Shown here piece after piece: positions 1 to 8,967 of a stretch of DNA of 64,000 nt; the stretch's first letter is position 1, and each line of letters opens with the position of its first letter. The stretch comes from Candidatus Eisenbergiella merdavium (GTDB taxonomy: Bacteria; Bacillota; Clostridia; Lachnospirales; Lachnospiraceae). The notes below the pieces were generated by a model. The model was given only the letters and a program-made list of their open reading frames with translations. It had not been told where the DNA came from and did not search any database. Position numbers and translations under genes: made by a program. Location of the stretch: NCBI GenBank assembly GCA_019119595.1, contig DWWS01000032.1, forward strand, positions 20,151 through 84,150. Reading direction: 5' to 3'.

Positions 1-117
1 CTTCCGGATATATTCCGGCTTATGAAAACGGGTGGTCATCGCCATGGGCGGGAAAACCTTTCCGTCGATCACCAGGGCCGGGCTGTTGTTTATGTTCCTG
101 ATTTCCGCAAAGCTCAT
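1..117 (-). CDS. Partial CDS, possible glycoside hydrolase N-terminus
   Basis: The first 39 codons of a minus-strand gene are present and the rest lies beyond the left edge. It begins MSFAEIRNINNSPALVIDGK and continues VFPPMAMTTRFHKPEYIRK. A GGAGAG ribosome binding site precedes the ATG at 117. The pattern 'P-A-L-V-I-D-G-K-x-F-P-P-M-A' resembles the N-terminal strand of TIM-barrel beta-galactosidase-like glycoside hydrolases, where the protein restates that its own substrate 'input' is allowed; this is a weak reading from 39 residues. It is 88 bases downstream of the second permease gene in the same direction, so it is plausibly the last gene of the sugar-uptake operon. The missing part decides its identity. 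Confidence 0.4.
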   Translation of the reverse strand, partial: MSFAEIRNINNSPALVIDGKVFPPMAMTTRFHKPEYIRK

Positions 118-205
118 ACCTCTCTCCTTTACCGGGCACATTTTCCGATTTTGGCGCCCTGTTTTCCTTAAATATTACAATATTTTTTCCGGTCTGTCTT
201 CCCCT

Positions 206-1096
206 TTATTCTTTTACGGATCCCACTGTGATTCCTTTTACAAAGAATTTCTGAAGGAACGGATAGACCACCAGGATGGGAATGATGGAAATGAAAAGCT
301 GGGCGCTTCTTACGGTTTTCTCGCTGAGCTGGGAAAGCAGAGCCAGCTGCTCGGGCGTCATGTTCGTCATGGTCTGGTTGTTGTTGATGATCTGGGTGGC
401 CAGGTAGGTCGCCATCGGATAATGGTTCGGATCGTTCATGTAGAACATGCCGTCAAACCAGGCGTTCCAGTGTCCGATCATGGAAAACAGAAGGAGCGAA
501 GCCAGAGAGGGCTTGGACATGGGCAGGATCACCTGAAAGAGGGTCTGCCAGTGATTCGCACCGTCTACAAAAGCCGCCTCTTCCACCGCCCTTGGAAGGC
601 CCCTGATGAAATTCATCATGATGATGACGTTCCAGATATTCATGGCGCAGGGCAGAATCAGCACCCAGAAGCTGTCCAGCAGATGCAGGTTCTTGATCAC
701 CATATATGTGGGGATCAGACCACCGCCCAGGAACATGGTAATGGCAAAATAGGTCATATACCAGGTACGGCCTCTGAAATGGGTCGTCGGTCTGGAAAGG
801 GGGTAGGCGGTCAGCACGATCAGAAGCATGTTGAGGGCCGTTCCCACCACAACCCGCAGTCCGGAAATGCCGACAGAATGGAAAAAGTCCTTCTTTTTCA
901 GCAGATAATCATAGGCTGAAAGAGAGAAATCCACAGGGAGAAAGCCGACCCGTCCCGCCATGGCCGCGCTGCTGCTGCTTAACGACATCGCGAGCACATG
1001 CAGGATGGGGAAAATGCAGGTCAGCGCAACAAGGATCAAAACAACGGTGTTGAAAATCTGATAGATATGATAGGCTACGGAATGTTTTACTTTCAC
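206..1096 (-). CDS. Carbohydrate ABC transporter permease (LplC/YtcP type)
   Basis: This is an inner-membrane permease of a CUT1-type sugar importer, 296 residues, the usual family length. About six hydrophobic segments are visible (first near residues 12-38, last near 265-283). The EAA loop that contacts the ATPase is clear (EEAAFVDGANHWQTLFQVILP region, around residues 174-194). The start is GTG at 1096, preceded by GGAGG with 7-base spacing. It follows the other permease gene by 13 bases, so the two are co-transcribed and form a heterodimer. No ATPase gene is present nearby; LplABC-like systems usually share a general MsmX-type ATPase encoded elsewhere. The substrate is unknown; the YesMN-type regulators upstream suggest an oligosaccharide. 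Confidence 0.92.
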   Translation of the reverse strand: MKVKHSVAYHIYQIFNTVVLILVALTCIFPILHVLAMSLSSSSAAMAGRVGFLPVDFSLSAYDYLLKKKDFFHSVGISGLRVVVGTALNMLLIVLTAYPLSRPTTHFRGRTWYMTYFAITMFLGGGLIPTYMVIKNLHLLDSFWVLILPCAMNIWNVIIMMNFIRGLPRAVEEAAFVDGANHWQTLFQVILPMSKPSLASLLLFSMIGHWNAWFDGMFYMNDPNHYPMATYLATQIINNNQTMTNMTPEQLALLSQLSEKTVRSAQLFISIIPILVVYPFLQKFFVKGITVGSVKE

Positions 1097-1109
1097 TTGC
1101 CCGCCTCCT

Positions 1110-2036
1110 TTAAAATACTCTGTAATCGCTCTTCTTGTACAGGATCAGATAGCTGGCCCCGACGAAGATGAGGGAAATGATCGACTTGAACAGTCCCATT
1201 GCGGCTGCGGCGGAGTATTGATGGCTCGTCATACCCAGCCTGTAGACCAGGGTGTCCAGGATGTCTACGGTTTTTTCTACGGTAGGGTTATACATGATGA
1301 GGATCTGCTCGAAGCCGGCGTTGAGGATATTTCCGAGTCCAAGAACGGTCAGGACCGCCACCATGGGAAGGATGCTGGGCAGAGTCACATGAAGAACCTG
1401 CTTCCATCTTCCCGCTCCGTCCACCTGGGCCGCCTCATAGAGCGTTGTATCCACATTTGTGATCGCAGCGAGCAGGAGCACCGTATTATAGCCCATTCCC
1501 TTCCATACATCGGATCCGATGATGATGGAACGGAAGTATTTGTTGCTCACCAGAAATGCCACGGGTTCCGCGCCGAATATCTGGCTGATCACATTGTTGA
1601 TGATGCCGTCGTAGGCGAATATCTCCAGGATCATCCCGGCAAGGATGGCCCAGGAAAAGAAATAAGGGATGAATACTATGGTCTGAACGGAGCGCTTGAA
1701 CCAGCTTTTCGTCACCTCGTTGAGCATCAGGGACAGGATCAGAGGCACCAAGATGCTCAGGATGATCTTGAAAAAGGAAATGATCATGGTATTGACGAAG
1801 GCGTTGCGGAAGCTGGGCATGGTGAAAATATAACGGAACTGTTCCAGCCCCACAAAATCAGATCCGCCAAAGCCCAGAAGCGGCTTGAAGTCCTGAAAGG
1901 CCATTACCAGCCCGAAGATGGGCATGTAGGCAAACACCGTGATGAACAGGACTGCCGGAAGCAGCATGATATGCAGCTCCCTTGTTCTGTACAGGCTTTT
2001 CTTTTTCTTCTTTTTTCCAGATATATTCTGTGTCAC
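1110..2036 (-). CDS. Carbohydrate ABC transporter permease (LplB/YteP type)
   Basis: This is the partner permease of the same importer, 308 residues. A basic lysine-rich N-terminus (residues 8-18) is followed by six predicted membrane segments. The EAA motif reads YEAAQVDGAGRWKQVLHVTLP near residues 200-220. The start is GTG at 2036 with GGAG eight bases upstream. It lies between the binding protein gene and the second permease, the usual LplABC order. A strong inverted repeat occupies the gap to the upstream binding-protein gene and may lower permease expression relative to the binding protein. Family assignment is firm; the transported sugar cannot be read from the sequence. Confidence 0.92.
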   Translation of the reverse strand: MTQNISGKKKKKKSLYRTRELHIMLLPAVLFITVFAYMPIFGLVMAFQDFKPLLGFGGSDFVGLEQFRYIFTMPSFRNAFVNTMIISFFKIILSILVPLILSLMLNEVTKSWFKRSVQTIVFIPYFFSWAILAGMILEIFAYDGIINNVISQIFGAEPVAFLVSNKYFRSIIIGSDVWKGMGYNTVLLLAAITNVDTTLYEAAQVDGAGRWKQVLHVTLPSILPMVAVLTVLGLGNILNAGFEQILIMYNPTVEKTVDILDTLVYRLGMTSHQYSAAAAMGLFKSIISLIFVGASYLILYKKSDYRVF

Positions 2037-2068
2037 AGAAAAATCTCCTTTCCGTTTTTATATGGAAA

Positions 2069-2134
2069 ATGCCATATTTTACACCGGCCGGCGCCTTTCG
2101 TACGCACCGAAAGCGCACATGTAAAATATGGCAT
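2069..2134 (-). promoter_or_regulatory. Large intercistronic hairpin between binding-protein and permease genes
   Basis: A perfect 15-base inverted repeat (2069-2083 against 2120-2134) encloses 36 bases. These contain a second GC-rich imperfect hairpin (GCGCcTTTCG against CGAAAGCGC). On the minus strand the stem is followed by TTTTCC rather than a clean T run, so it is a partial terminator or mRNA-stabilising structure. It sits exactly between the binding-protein stop and the permease start. Such a position is commonly used to keep binding-protein mRNA more abundant than permease mRNA. Confidence 0.75.
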
Positions 2135-2162
2135 GATCCTGATCAGGGCCGGGCTTTACCCA

Positions 2163-3935
2163 TTACTGATTGCTCTGATACCATTCATTGACTTCTGCCG
2201 CGATTTCGTCGCCGCCCTGAGCCTTCCACTGTTCCACAAAGGTACCGAACTCGGAGATCGGAGTCTCTCCCATGATCATGCTGATGAAGGTATTGTCACG
2301 CAGCTTATCCAGCTCCGCCTTTCTGGATACCATGGCGGGAGTGGTGATATATACCTCATCATAGATGATGTCTGCGGTTTCCACCGTATTGATCATGTTG
2401 GCAACGCCTCCGTCCGGAGCCAGACGGCTGAACCAGGTGCCCCAGGCAACGCCGTCGTCAGGATTCTCCATGTAATTGAGGTAGGAGGTCCAGGAACCCC
2501 AGAACTCGTTATTCTTCGCCGCATCCTCTTCGGTGATTTCGGTCTTGCCCTCTTCCGCCAGCTTGTTGATGGCCTCATAGTTTTCTCTCAGGCAGATGGG
2601 AGAATAAATGCGGTAAGGAAGCCAGGTGTATACGTAGCTGTGCCACTCGGTCTTCTCTTCCTCCGTCATCGCTGCCTGTCTCTCGGGCGTGCTGTTCTCA
2701 AGCGTGTAGACCAGAGACAGGTACATCATCTTGAATACGGCTTCCGGATGCTCGCAGTCGCGTCCCACGGCGACAAAATTGTTCACCGGATAACGGTCGA
2801 TCATGATGGTCGGCTGCTCTCCATCTACGGAAAGGTTGGGGCCGATCACCCAGTCTGACTCGGGATGCTCCACCTTGTTGGTGTTCAGCGGCCAGTTGGG
2901 AACCCACCAGGAGCCGGGAACAATGGCGTACTTTCCGGCGACGATATCGTTCACCACCGGGGAATCCGCAGCCCAGATATCATAAGCCGCAAAATCCTTC
3001 TGGAAATAGCCTTTGTTGTACCACTCGTTCAATTTGGTCAGCGTCTGTGTGATCCCCTCGTCGATGCCGGCGTACTGCAGGGTTCCGTCCTTGTCGTACC
3101 AGCCGTCTGCCCATGTCTCATAAGCATGGAAGAAAGGTGTGAAATCACCGAGCTGCGCATCAAAATAGTTTTTGCAGGCAGGAAGCACCGGGCCTCCCAC
3201 TTTGCCGTCCCCGTCGTAATCCACTTCCATCAGCTTGTCGCAGAGTGCTTCAAACTCTTCAATGGTTTTGGGAAGCTGATCCACGGAGGTGATGCCCACG
3301 CTCTCGAGCTGCGTCATATTGTAGAGCATCTGGGATGTCATCTGAGCGGGATCCGTTCCCATCGGCAGACCGTAGATCCTGCCGTCCTTCTTCGCAACAT
3401 TGATGAAGTTTCCGTCGTAATTGAAGATCTTGTCCAGATCATCACAGCGATACTGCTCATAATAGTCCGTCAGATCCGCAAAGCCGCCCTGGCTTGCCAG
3501 ATCCTCAAAATCGTTGGGCGTTACCATGATAACATCCGGAATATTGCCTGCGGCCAGCTCTGCGCCCAGCTTCTCATTATACTGATCCGCGTTCACGATC
3601 CAGTCATAAGTAAGATTGATGTTCAGCTTTTCCTTCATCAGCTTTACGGCCGTGGAGGTTTCAGGGGTGCAGTCCTCAGGTGTTTCGGGATCTTCCGACT
3701 CACGGTACTGCAGCACGATATGGATATCCACAGGCTCATCGTAGGGCTCAAGCAAAAGCTCCTCCGCAGTCTTCTGTGAGTCTCCTCCGGCACTGTCAGC
3801 TTCCTCCTGCGGTGCGGCTTCCCCCTGTGACGCCGCAGCGGCGGAATCAGACGTCGCCTTACTGCTTCCGCAGCCTGCAAGAGTTCCGGCAATCATGGCC
3901 GTTGCCAGGAATGCCGCCAAAAGTTTTCTTTTCAT
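2163..3935 (-). CDS. Extracellular sugar-binding lipoprotein (family 1, LplA type)
   Basis: This is a substrate-binding lipoprotein of the ABC importer, 590 residues, typical of the long LplA class. The signal peptide has the basic N-terminus MKRK, a hydrophobic stretch and the lipobox LAGC with the modified cysteine at residue 22. A Ser/Ala/Glu-rich linker (residues 23-58) tethers the mature domain to the membrane. Aromatic-rich segments such as WADGWYDKDG and WGTWFSRLAP fit sugar binding. The ATG at 3935 follows GGAGGGAG. A good promoter lies upstream at 3974-4002, so this gene starts its own transcript separate from the regulator genes. Ligand unknown. Confidence 0.93.
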   Translation of the reverse strand: MKRKLLAAFLATAMIAGTLAGCGSSKATSDSAAAASQGEAAPQEEADSAGGDSQKTAEELLLEPYDEPVDIHIVLQYRESEDPETPEDCTPETSTAVKLMKEKLNINLTYDWIVNADQYNEKLGAELAAGNIPDVIMVTPNDFEDLASQGGFADLTDYYEQYRCDDLDKIFNYDGNFINVAKKDGRIYGLPMGTDPAQMTSQMLYNMTQLESVGITSVDQLPKTIEEFEALCDKLMEVDYDGDGKVGGPVLPACKNYFDAQLGDFTPFFHAYETWADGWYDKDGTLQYAGIDEGITQTLTKLNEWYNKGYFQKDFAAYDIWAADSPVVNDIVAGKYAIVPGSWWVPNWPLNTNKVEHPESDWVIGPNLSVDGEQPTIMIDRYPVNNFVAVGRDCEHPEAVFKMMYLSLVYTLENSTPERQAAMTEEEKTEWHSYVYTWLPYRIYSPICLRENYEAINKLAEEGKTEITEEDAAKNNEFWGSWTSYLNYMENPDDGVAWGTWFSRLAPDGGVANMINTVETADIIYDEVYITTPAMVSRKAELDKLRDNTFISMIMGETPISEFGTFVEQWKAQGGDEIAAEVNEWYQSNQ

Positions 3936-3973
3936 ACAGCTCCCTCCTTGTCGAAAATGTTATTTATATATAC

Positions 3974-4002
3974 ATAATATCTTTCAAAAACGGCATTTCC
4001 AA
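3974..4002 (-). promoter_or_regulatory. Sigma-A type promoter of the sugar-uptake genes
   Basis: On the minus strand TTGGAA (complement of 3997-4002) and TATTAT (complement of 3974-3979) are separated by exactly 17 bases. The site is about 40 bases upstream of the binding-protein start codon. A perfect inverted repeat lies just upstream of the -35 box, as expected for an activated promoter. Confidence 0.6.
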
Positions 4003-4023
4003 GGAATGTTTGTGCAAAATTCA

Positions 4024-4067
4024 GGGTATATTTGTACTCTCTTCTGAAACTGCGTACAAATATACCC
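4024..4067. promoter_or_regulatory. Perfect 14-bp inverted repeat, candidate regulator operator
   Basis: GGGTATATTTGTAC at 4024-4037 is repeated in inverted orientation at 4054-4067 with a 16-base spacer. It ends about 22 bases upstream of the -35 box of the binding-protein promoter. It lies between the gene for the AraC-type response regulator and the uptake genes. Two half sites about 30 bases apart, centre to centre, suit a dimeric AraC-type activator. It lacks a T run on the minus strand, which argues against a terminator for the regulator gene. Confidence 0.6.
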
Positions 4068-4122
4068 TTTTCTAAATACTTTTGTGCACTTTTTGTGTAT
4101 TTTTCGTCAAAATCCTTCTTTT

Positions 4123-5490
4123 TCAGCCATTTTCACGATATTTGCCGGGAGAATCTCCGGTTCTTTCCTTAAATACCCGACGGAAGTAGTGCTCATCCGT
4201 ATACCCGACCTGTCTGGCGATCCAGGAAATGGACTGCTTTGTTTCCATAAGATACTTCTTCGCGGATTCGATCCTGAGATCGTTCAGGTAAGTTATAAAA
4301 GTTTTTCCCGTGACCTGTTTGAAATTTTTGGAAAAATGGCTCTTACTCATACCGGTAAGGCGCAGCAGCTCTTCCAGAGTGATATCTCGGTCCATGTGAG
4401 AGCGGATATGATTCAGCGCCCTGTGGACGGCATCCAGCGTATCCATTCGTTCCTCGATATGCCCAACCCGCTCCAGAACCAGCATACGGATCCTGTCGAA
4501 CCATTCCCGCCACTGATACCACCAGCGGAACCCGTTTACTTCCTCAAAAAAGCCGGTAAAATCCTTTCCGGAAAACTCGCTCCAGCACAGATTGAACTGA
4601 TAGAAAACGGCCATTCTCTCCTCCTGCGTAAGAACCGTATTCCGGATCAGCTCCATTCCCTTTTCATACCTCTCTTTATCCGCGAGAAATTCCATCTTTT
4701 CGCACAGACGGAGGATCTCTCTGCGCGATATCCCCGGCCTTTTTTCCAGAAGCTCGGAAAGGGTGTATGTATAGCTGAAGCAGCCGGGCCTTCTGTCCGC
4801 GAACAGGATTCCCTTCCCGGCAGTTTTCAGCGCATCCTCCAGCCGGGAAAAAGCAGCCCCTTTGACCTGCTTCAGCTCAAGCAGAGTGGAAGCTCCGCCG
4901 TCATAGTCCTCGATCAGGGATCTCAGTCTGAATTTCTTTCCTGATTCTTCTTCGGAAAAAAGAAAGTGATTTTCTCCCAGCGTTTCATAATGAAAACCGT
5001 TTCGCGCCAGAAATGCGGCAGGCTCCTCCCGTCCCTCCTGCTCCTCCGCGATCCAGATACAGCATTCTTCATCCTGGACAGTCCGGCCCTCCAGCCTGGA
5101 ATAATGGACGTTTTCCAGGTAACGCTTCCGGATCCCTTCCATGAATGCGTCCACATTTTCCTCTTCTATCTGTGCTTTTGTAAGATAGTCCAGGATCCCG
5201 AGCCGGAGCGCCTGCTGGATCAGATCGAATTCCTGGTGCATGGTGAGCACCACGATCTGGAGACCGGGGCGGAGCCGTTTTACCTCCTGCAGAAAGGGAA
5301 TGCCGGACAGACCGGGCATTTCCAGATCAGAAAAGAGCAGATCGACCTCCTGCCCGCGCAGATATTCCAGCGTTTCCGCGCTGCTTCCGGAATCTCCTAC
5401 TACTTCCATATCGTATTTTTCCCAGTCGATCAGGCCGATAATGCCTGCGCGCACCAGTTTTTCATCATCCAGAACATATACTTTTATCAT
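4123..5490 (-). CDS. Response regulator with AraC-type DNA-binding domain (YesN type)
   Basis: The N-terminal receiver domain carries the acidic pair near residues 8-9, the phosphorylation aspartate in the 'LLFSDLEMPG' segment (about residue 55) and the late lysine. The C-terminal ~100 residues form a two-helix-turn-helix AraC domain (region 'TLEELLRLTGMSKSHFSKNF' to the C-terminus). The middle ~200 residues are the variable linker of YesN proteins. A GTG at 5499 overlaps the kinase stop codon, but the ATG at 5490 has the better AGGAG spacing and is preferred. It is co-transcribed with the kinase and probably binds the inverted repeat at 4024-4067 to activate the importer genes. Confidence 0.92.
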   Translation of the reverse strand: MIKVYVLDDEKLVRAGIIGLIDWEKYDMEVVGDSGSSAETLEYLRGQEVDLLFSDLEMPGLSGIPFLQEVKRLRPGLQIVVLTMHQEFDLIQQALRLGILDYLTKAQIEEENVDAFMEGIRKRYLENVHYSRLEGRTVQDEECCIWIAEEQEGREEPAAFLARNGFHYETLGENHFLFSEEESGKKFRLRSLIEDYDGGASTLLELKQVKGAAFSRLEDALKTAGKGILFADRRPGCFSYTYTLSELLEKRPGISRREILRLCEKMEFLADKERYEKGMELIRNTVLTQEERMAVFYQFNLCWSEFSGKDFTGFFEEVNGFRWWYQWREWFDRIRMLVLERVGHIEERMDTLDAVHRALNHIRSHMDRDITLEELLRLTGMSKSHFSKNFKQVTGKTFITYLNDLRIESAKKYLMETKQSISWIARQVGYTDEHYFRRVFKERTGDSPGKYRENG

Positions 5491-5495
5491 ACCTG

Positions 5496-7262
5496 TCACT
5501 CTCCTGACCGTTCATCCGCATCAGAGGTTCCTTCTGCCTCGAACGGAATCCGGATCTCCACCACGTTTATTCCTTCCTCCATGCGTTCCGCTTTTAACTC
5601 AAATTCCGTGCCGAACCTTCCTTCCAGCATCCTCGCCACATATTGCAGTCCGATGCCGTTGGAGGAAATATCGTTTTTCTGTTCCAGTACGTCCCGGATC
5701 TTATCGGGACTGATGGGAGCGCCTTCGTTTTTTACAAGAATAGCGATCTTTCCATTGGCAAGCAGCTCCACCTCGATCCATATACTGCGTCTTCCGTCTC
5801 CGCTGTGCAGAATGGCGTTCTCCACCAGCGGCTGCAGCACGAAGCGCGGCATATCAGCCTGCAGGATCTCCGGATGCTTTCCGGTATGCATTTGGAAATC
5901 TATGTCATATTTAAGCTGCTGAAGAACGATATACGCATTTACGGCATCCAGCTCGCTCTGCAGGGTGGTCTGGGATGTTTTGGACATGTTATACAGGAGC
6001 AGCCGGTTCAAGGCCGTGATGAACCGCACCATCTGCCGGTCTTTTTTCCCGGCTGCATACCATTTCAGCGTGTCCAGGGTATTATAAAGAAAATGAGGAT
6101 TGATTTTCCCTACTACCACTTTCAGCTCCAGCTCAGCCCGTTTTTTCTCTTCCGCCTGCACCCGGCTGAGCAGAAGCAGAATATTCTTTTTCATTTTCTC
6201 GAGCAGAGCCAGATGAGCGTCGAATTCCCGGATATTCATCTGCTCCACTCCCGTTTCCACATCGGAATCGGCTGCGACGGCCTGAAGCTTCTTTTCAAAA
6301 TGAGTAAAAGGCAGATAAATGCTCCTCCATTGAAGTACGGATACGACAATACAGATGATGATCGCCAGACTGGTGATCAGAATGAAGTTCAGCGCCATTT
6401 GGTATATCCGCCTGTAATATTCCCTGGAAGGTATCCATAGATGGAGCTTCCAGCCTCCTTCCAGAACGGTTTCAAAGGTCAGATACCGCCGCTGCCCTTC
6501 ACGGATTTTTTCAAAGGAGGATCCTTCAAATGTTTCAAGGGGCATTTCTTTTTCATCGGAGCTGTAGAGAATACTGCCGTTTTCGGACTGGATCAGGAAG
6601 AGCACCTGCATTCCAAAGATTTCCTCCGGAATCAGCCTTTCAAAGGAATGATAGCCGGATTCTGCATATATATAGATATCTCCGTAATCCTGCCCCAGCT
6701 TATATGGGCGCAGGCTGGAAAGACACAGATAAGGGCCTACCTTTGACTGGGTCATATGGGGGCCGTAGAAGCTGAGATTCTGCCATCTGCACAGCAGCTT
6801 ATCTTCATTTGGAAAAGCTCCCACGGCAAGAGAGGACTGATTGATCTTTACGGCCGTTTTGCCCTCCCCCGGCAGATACAGGTAGGTCAGGTTGGCAACG
6901 GAGGAATTCGCCACCTCGTAGTTGGCGATCTGTTCCTGGATATAGATCAGAAGATCTCCCTTCTGTATCGTATCCTCTTCTTCAAAGTACAGATTCAGAT
7001 CCTCTCCTACCGTCCCGTCCGCCTCCAGAAGCCAGGACATGGAGTTGATCTGCTCCATCAGCTCCTCCATATCCGCGGCAACGGCCCGAAAGCTGCTGCC
7101 GATCCCTTCCTCCAGTTCTCTGCGGTTGTTTCGGTATACCTGCCAGAGAACCAGCGCTCCCACAAAAAGAAGAGGGAGTGCGATCCCCAGAATCCAGACT
7201 TTTATCATACGTCTGGAAAAAGATTTCGCATCCCTCTTTCTGATCTTTGCTTTCTGCAGCAT
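5496..7262 (-). CDS. Sensor histidine kinase (YesM/LytS type)
   Basis: This 588-residue membrane kinase has two membrane segments (about 21-43 and 289-311) flanking a ~245-residue extracellular sensor domain. A HAMP-like linker follows, then a His_kinase domain with 'KINPHFLYNTLDTLKWY' (phospho-accepting His390) and a C-terminal GHKL ATPase with 'VLQPLVENAILHSG' and 'NGIGLQYVARML'. It pairs with the response regulator, whose gene overlaps or abuts its stop codon. In this family the pair senses a sugar or the loaded binding protein and switches on the neighbouring uptake genes; the inducer here is not known. Confidence 0.93.
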   Translation of the reverse strand: MLQKAKIRKRDAKSFSRRMIKVWILGIALPLLFVGALVLWQVYRNNRRELEEGIGSSFRAVAADMEELMEQINSMSWLLEADGTVGEDLNLYFEEEDTIQKGDLLIYIQEQIANYEVANSSVANLTYLYLPGEGKTAVKINQSSLAVGAFPNEDKLLCRWQNLSFYGPHMTQSKVGPYLCLSSLRPYKLGQDYGDIYIYAESGYHSFERLIPEEIFGMQVLFLIQSENGSILYSSDEKEMPLETFEGSSFEKIREGQRRYLTFETVLEGGWKLHLWIPSREYYRRIYQMALNFILITSLAIIICIVVSVLQWRSIYLPFTHFEKKLQAVAADSDVETGVEQMNIREFDAHLALLEKMKKNILLLLSRVQAEEKKRAELELKVVVGKINPHFLYNTLDTLKWYAAGKKDRQMVRFITALNRLLLYNMSKTSQTTLQSELDAVNAYIVLQQLKYDIDFQMHTGKHPEILQADMPRFVLQPLVENAILHSGDGRRSIWIEVELLANGKIAILVKNEGAPISPDKIRDVLEQKNDISSNGIGLQYVARMLEGRFGTEFELKAERMEEGINVVEIRIPFEAEGTSDADERSGE

Positions 7263-7355
7263 CCTTCCACCCCGCCCTCCGGATTTGATCTCTGCAAAAA
7301 GTATAGCATATTTTCCCTGATCCTGTCACGCTTCCCGTCAAATACTTTCTCTTCG

Positions 7356-7808
7356 TTATTCGGAAAAGAAAAAATTCTCAGTCAGATTCACGAAAAGCTC
7401 TTCTTCCTTCAGCGCATGAGCGTTTCCCTTCCACCAGACTGTCCTACGCCCTGCGGAGACAACGGCAGTGCTTCCGTCCGCAAGACAGAAGGTAATGGTG
7501 ATCACCGGTTCTTCCTGCGGCGCCCGTTGAAAAAGAGAGTAATTGAGGAAACGGGTCAGCTTGACTGATAATTCGATATCCTCCGGCTCCATAATCTCCG
7601 CCTGCTTTTCTGGTATCTCAGAGTGAGTGATAATGACTTGCTCCACATTTTCCGCATGAGGGATCCCAATCAGGAACATGCCGTAAAACAGAAAATAAAC
7701 GCCAGAAAAGAGGAAAAGGGGAAGGAGAAAATGCAATGTAAAAGACAGCAGAGTACGGAGATATCTGTTTTTTATCCGCTCTTTTATCTGAGTTCCTATT
7801 CCGTTCAT
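7356..7808 (-). CDS. Small membrane-anchored protein of unknown function
   Basis: This protein of 150 residues has one clear hydrophobic segment (about residues 20-48, rich in Leu, Phe and Tyr) after a basic N-terminus. An extracellular-looking domain with Glu-rich and beta-strand-like segments follows (for example 'PVITITFCLADGSTAVV'). I do not recognise the family. It is 28 bases downstream of folA in the same direction and could be co-transcribed with it. The ribosome binding site (AGAGAG) is weak. Codon use is ordinary. Confidence 0.6.
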   Translation of the reverse strand: MNGIGTQIKERIKNRYLRTLLSFTLHFLLPLFLFSGVYFLFYGMFLIGIPHAENVEQVIITHSEIPEKQAEIMEPEDIELSVKLTRFLNYSLFQRAPQEEPVITITFCLADGSTAVVSAGRRTVWWKGNAHALKEEELFVNLTENFFFSE

Positions 7809-7836
7809 TCTTTTGTCTCTCTTTCCGGAAGCAGAT

Positions 7837-8319
7837 TCATGCTTCTTCCGATCCTTTCCTGGTATATGTCACATAGGTATATGGAATTTCTCCTTCAACA
7901 TGCTTTATAATCTCTTTTTTAAAATCAGCTTCCTCAAAATCAGGAAAATAAGTATCTCCATCAAATGTCTGCTCAATTTGTGTAATATATAACTTTTCTG
8001 CAAAAGGAAGCGCTTCCTCGTATAATCTTGCTCCACCGGAAATATAAATATTCCTGTCCCCGGCCATGGCGAGCGCCTCATGCAGAGAATGGACTGTATA
8101 GACATTTTCTGCGGAAAAGGTTTTGGTGGAGGAAATGACAATGGTGACGCGCCCAGGGAGTGGTCTGCCGATTTCCTCATAAGAACGTCTTCCCATGATG
8201 ACGATATTGCCAGTGGTCAGATCTTTGAAGCGTTTCTGTTCCCCTCTGATTTTCCAGGGAATATGGCCTTCTTTTCCTATTACCCGGTTTTGATCAAAAG
8301 CAGCAATTAAAGCGATCAT
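7837..8319 (-). CDS. folA: Dihydrofolate reductase
   Basis: It reduces dihydrofolate to tetrahydrofolate with NADPH in the cytoplasm. The protein is 160 residues, the usual length. Recognisable parts are 'MIALIAAFDQNRVIGKEGHIPW' at the N-terminus (split here for length: substrate and cofactor loop), 'NIVIMGRRSYEEIG' and 'IYISGGARLYEEAL' (NADPH binding), and the C-terminal 'TYVTYTRK'. The acidic catalytic position after 'PWKIRG' is Glu rather than the Asp of E. coli, a known variation. An in-frame ATG at 8340 exists, but the ATG at 8319 has GGAG five bases upstream and matches the family start. Confidence 0.95.
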   Translation of the reverse strand: MIALIAAFDQNRVIGKEGHIPWKIRGEQKRFKDLTTGNIVIMGRRSYEEIGRPLPGRVTIVISSTKTFSAENVYTVHSLHEALAMAGDRNIYISGGARLYEEALPFAEKLYITQIEQTFDGDTYFPDFEEADFKKEIIKHVEGEIPYTYVTYTRKGSEEA

Positions 8320-8473
8320 TTGTACTCCATGCCCTTTCATTTTTCAATCTTCATGGAAAACTGTGTGATGACAGCAGTATAGCATCAATTCCCCCAAAAG
8401 GCGAGTAATAAAATGTGAGTATCAAAGAATGATTTCTGCCTGATATCCAACCGGCAAAATGATATTGACTGAT

Positions 8474-8872
8474 TCAGTCGGAAACCTGTCTTTGCGAAGA
8501 GAATTGACCGATAAAGTCGATCAGCCATCCCCCCTGTTCTTCCACAGTCTCCTCCACCTGCGCCGCATCCATCCCGAGGATGCTCACGCTCTGGGTTTTG
8601 CCATAGAAATACAGCCCGAACAGGATAGCGGCGAGCAGAAGGCGGATGCCGAAGGAGGACATGGATGCACTCTCCTGCCCTCCGCTGTATTCCGCCGCTG
8701 TAAGAGGATAATCGTAACCGTGGTCATTCATATAAGGATACTCATTCTGATAGCTGTCGCTTTTCCCATACAGGATTTCCTCTCTTGCGCGGATGCGCTG
8801 CTGGTTGCTGTGGTTCTCCTCGCGGATCAGCCGCATCAGCTCCAGCCTGCGTCTGGTTCTGGCGTCCTGCAT
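8474..8872 (-). CDS. Hypothetical single-pass membrane protein
   Basis: 132 residues. A charged, Arg/Glu-rich cytoplasmic N-terminus (residues 1-35) and a Tyr/Asp-rich middle lead to one hydrophobic segment near residues 73-90 ('GIRLLLAAILFGLYFYG'). A short exterior tail containing 'EETVEEQGGWLIDFIGQ' follows. The start has GGAGG with 5-base spacing, which supports real translation. I do not recognise the family. It lies between folA and the MATE gene and shows no link to either. Confidence 0.6.
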   Translation of the reverse strand: MQDARTRRRLELMRLIREENHSNQQRIRAREEILYGKSDSYQNEYPYMNDHGYDYPLTAAEYSGGQESASMSSFGIRLLLAAILFGLYFYGKTQSVSILGMDAAQVEETVEEQGGWLIDFIGQFSSQRQVSD

Positions 8873-8967
8873 GCTCTCCTCCCAGGCGTTTTCGCAAGGT
8901 CTCTTGGTAAAAAATATGAGGCGAAAAGGAAGGGTATGCCAAAAGGATGCTCCGCTCTCAGGCTATG

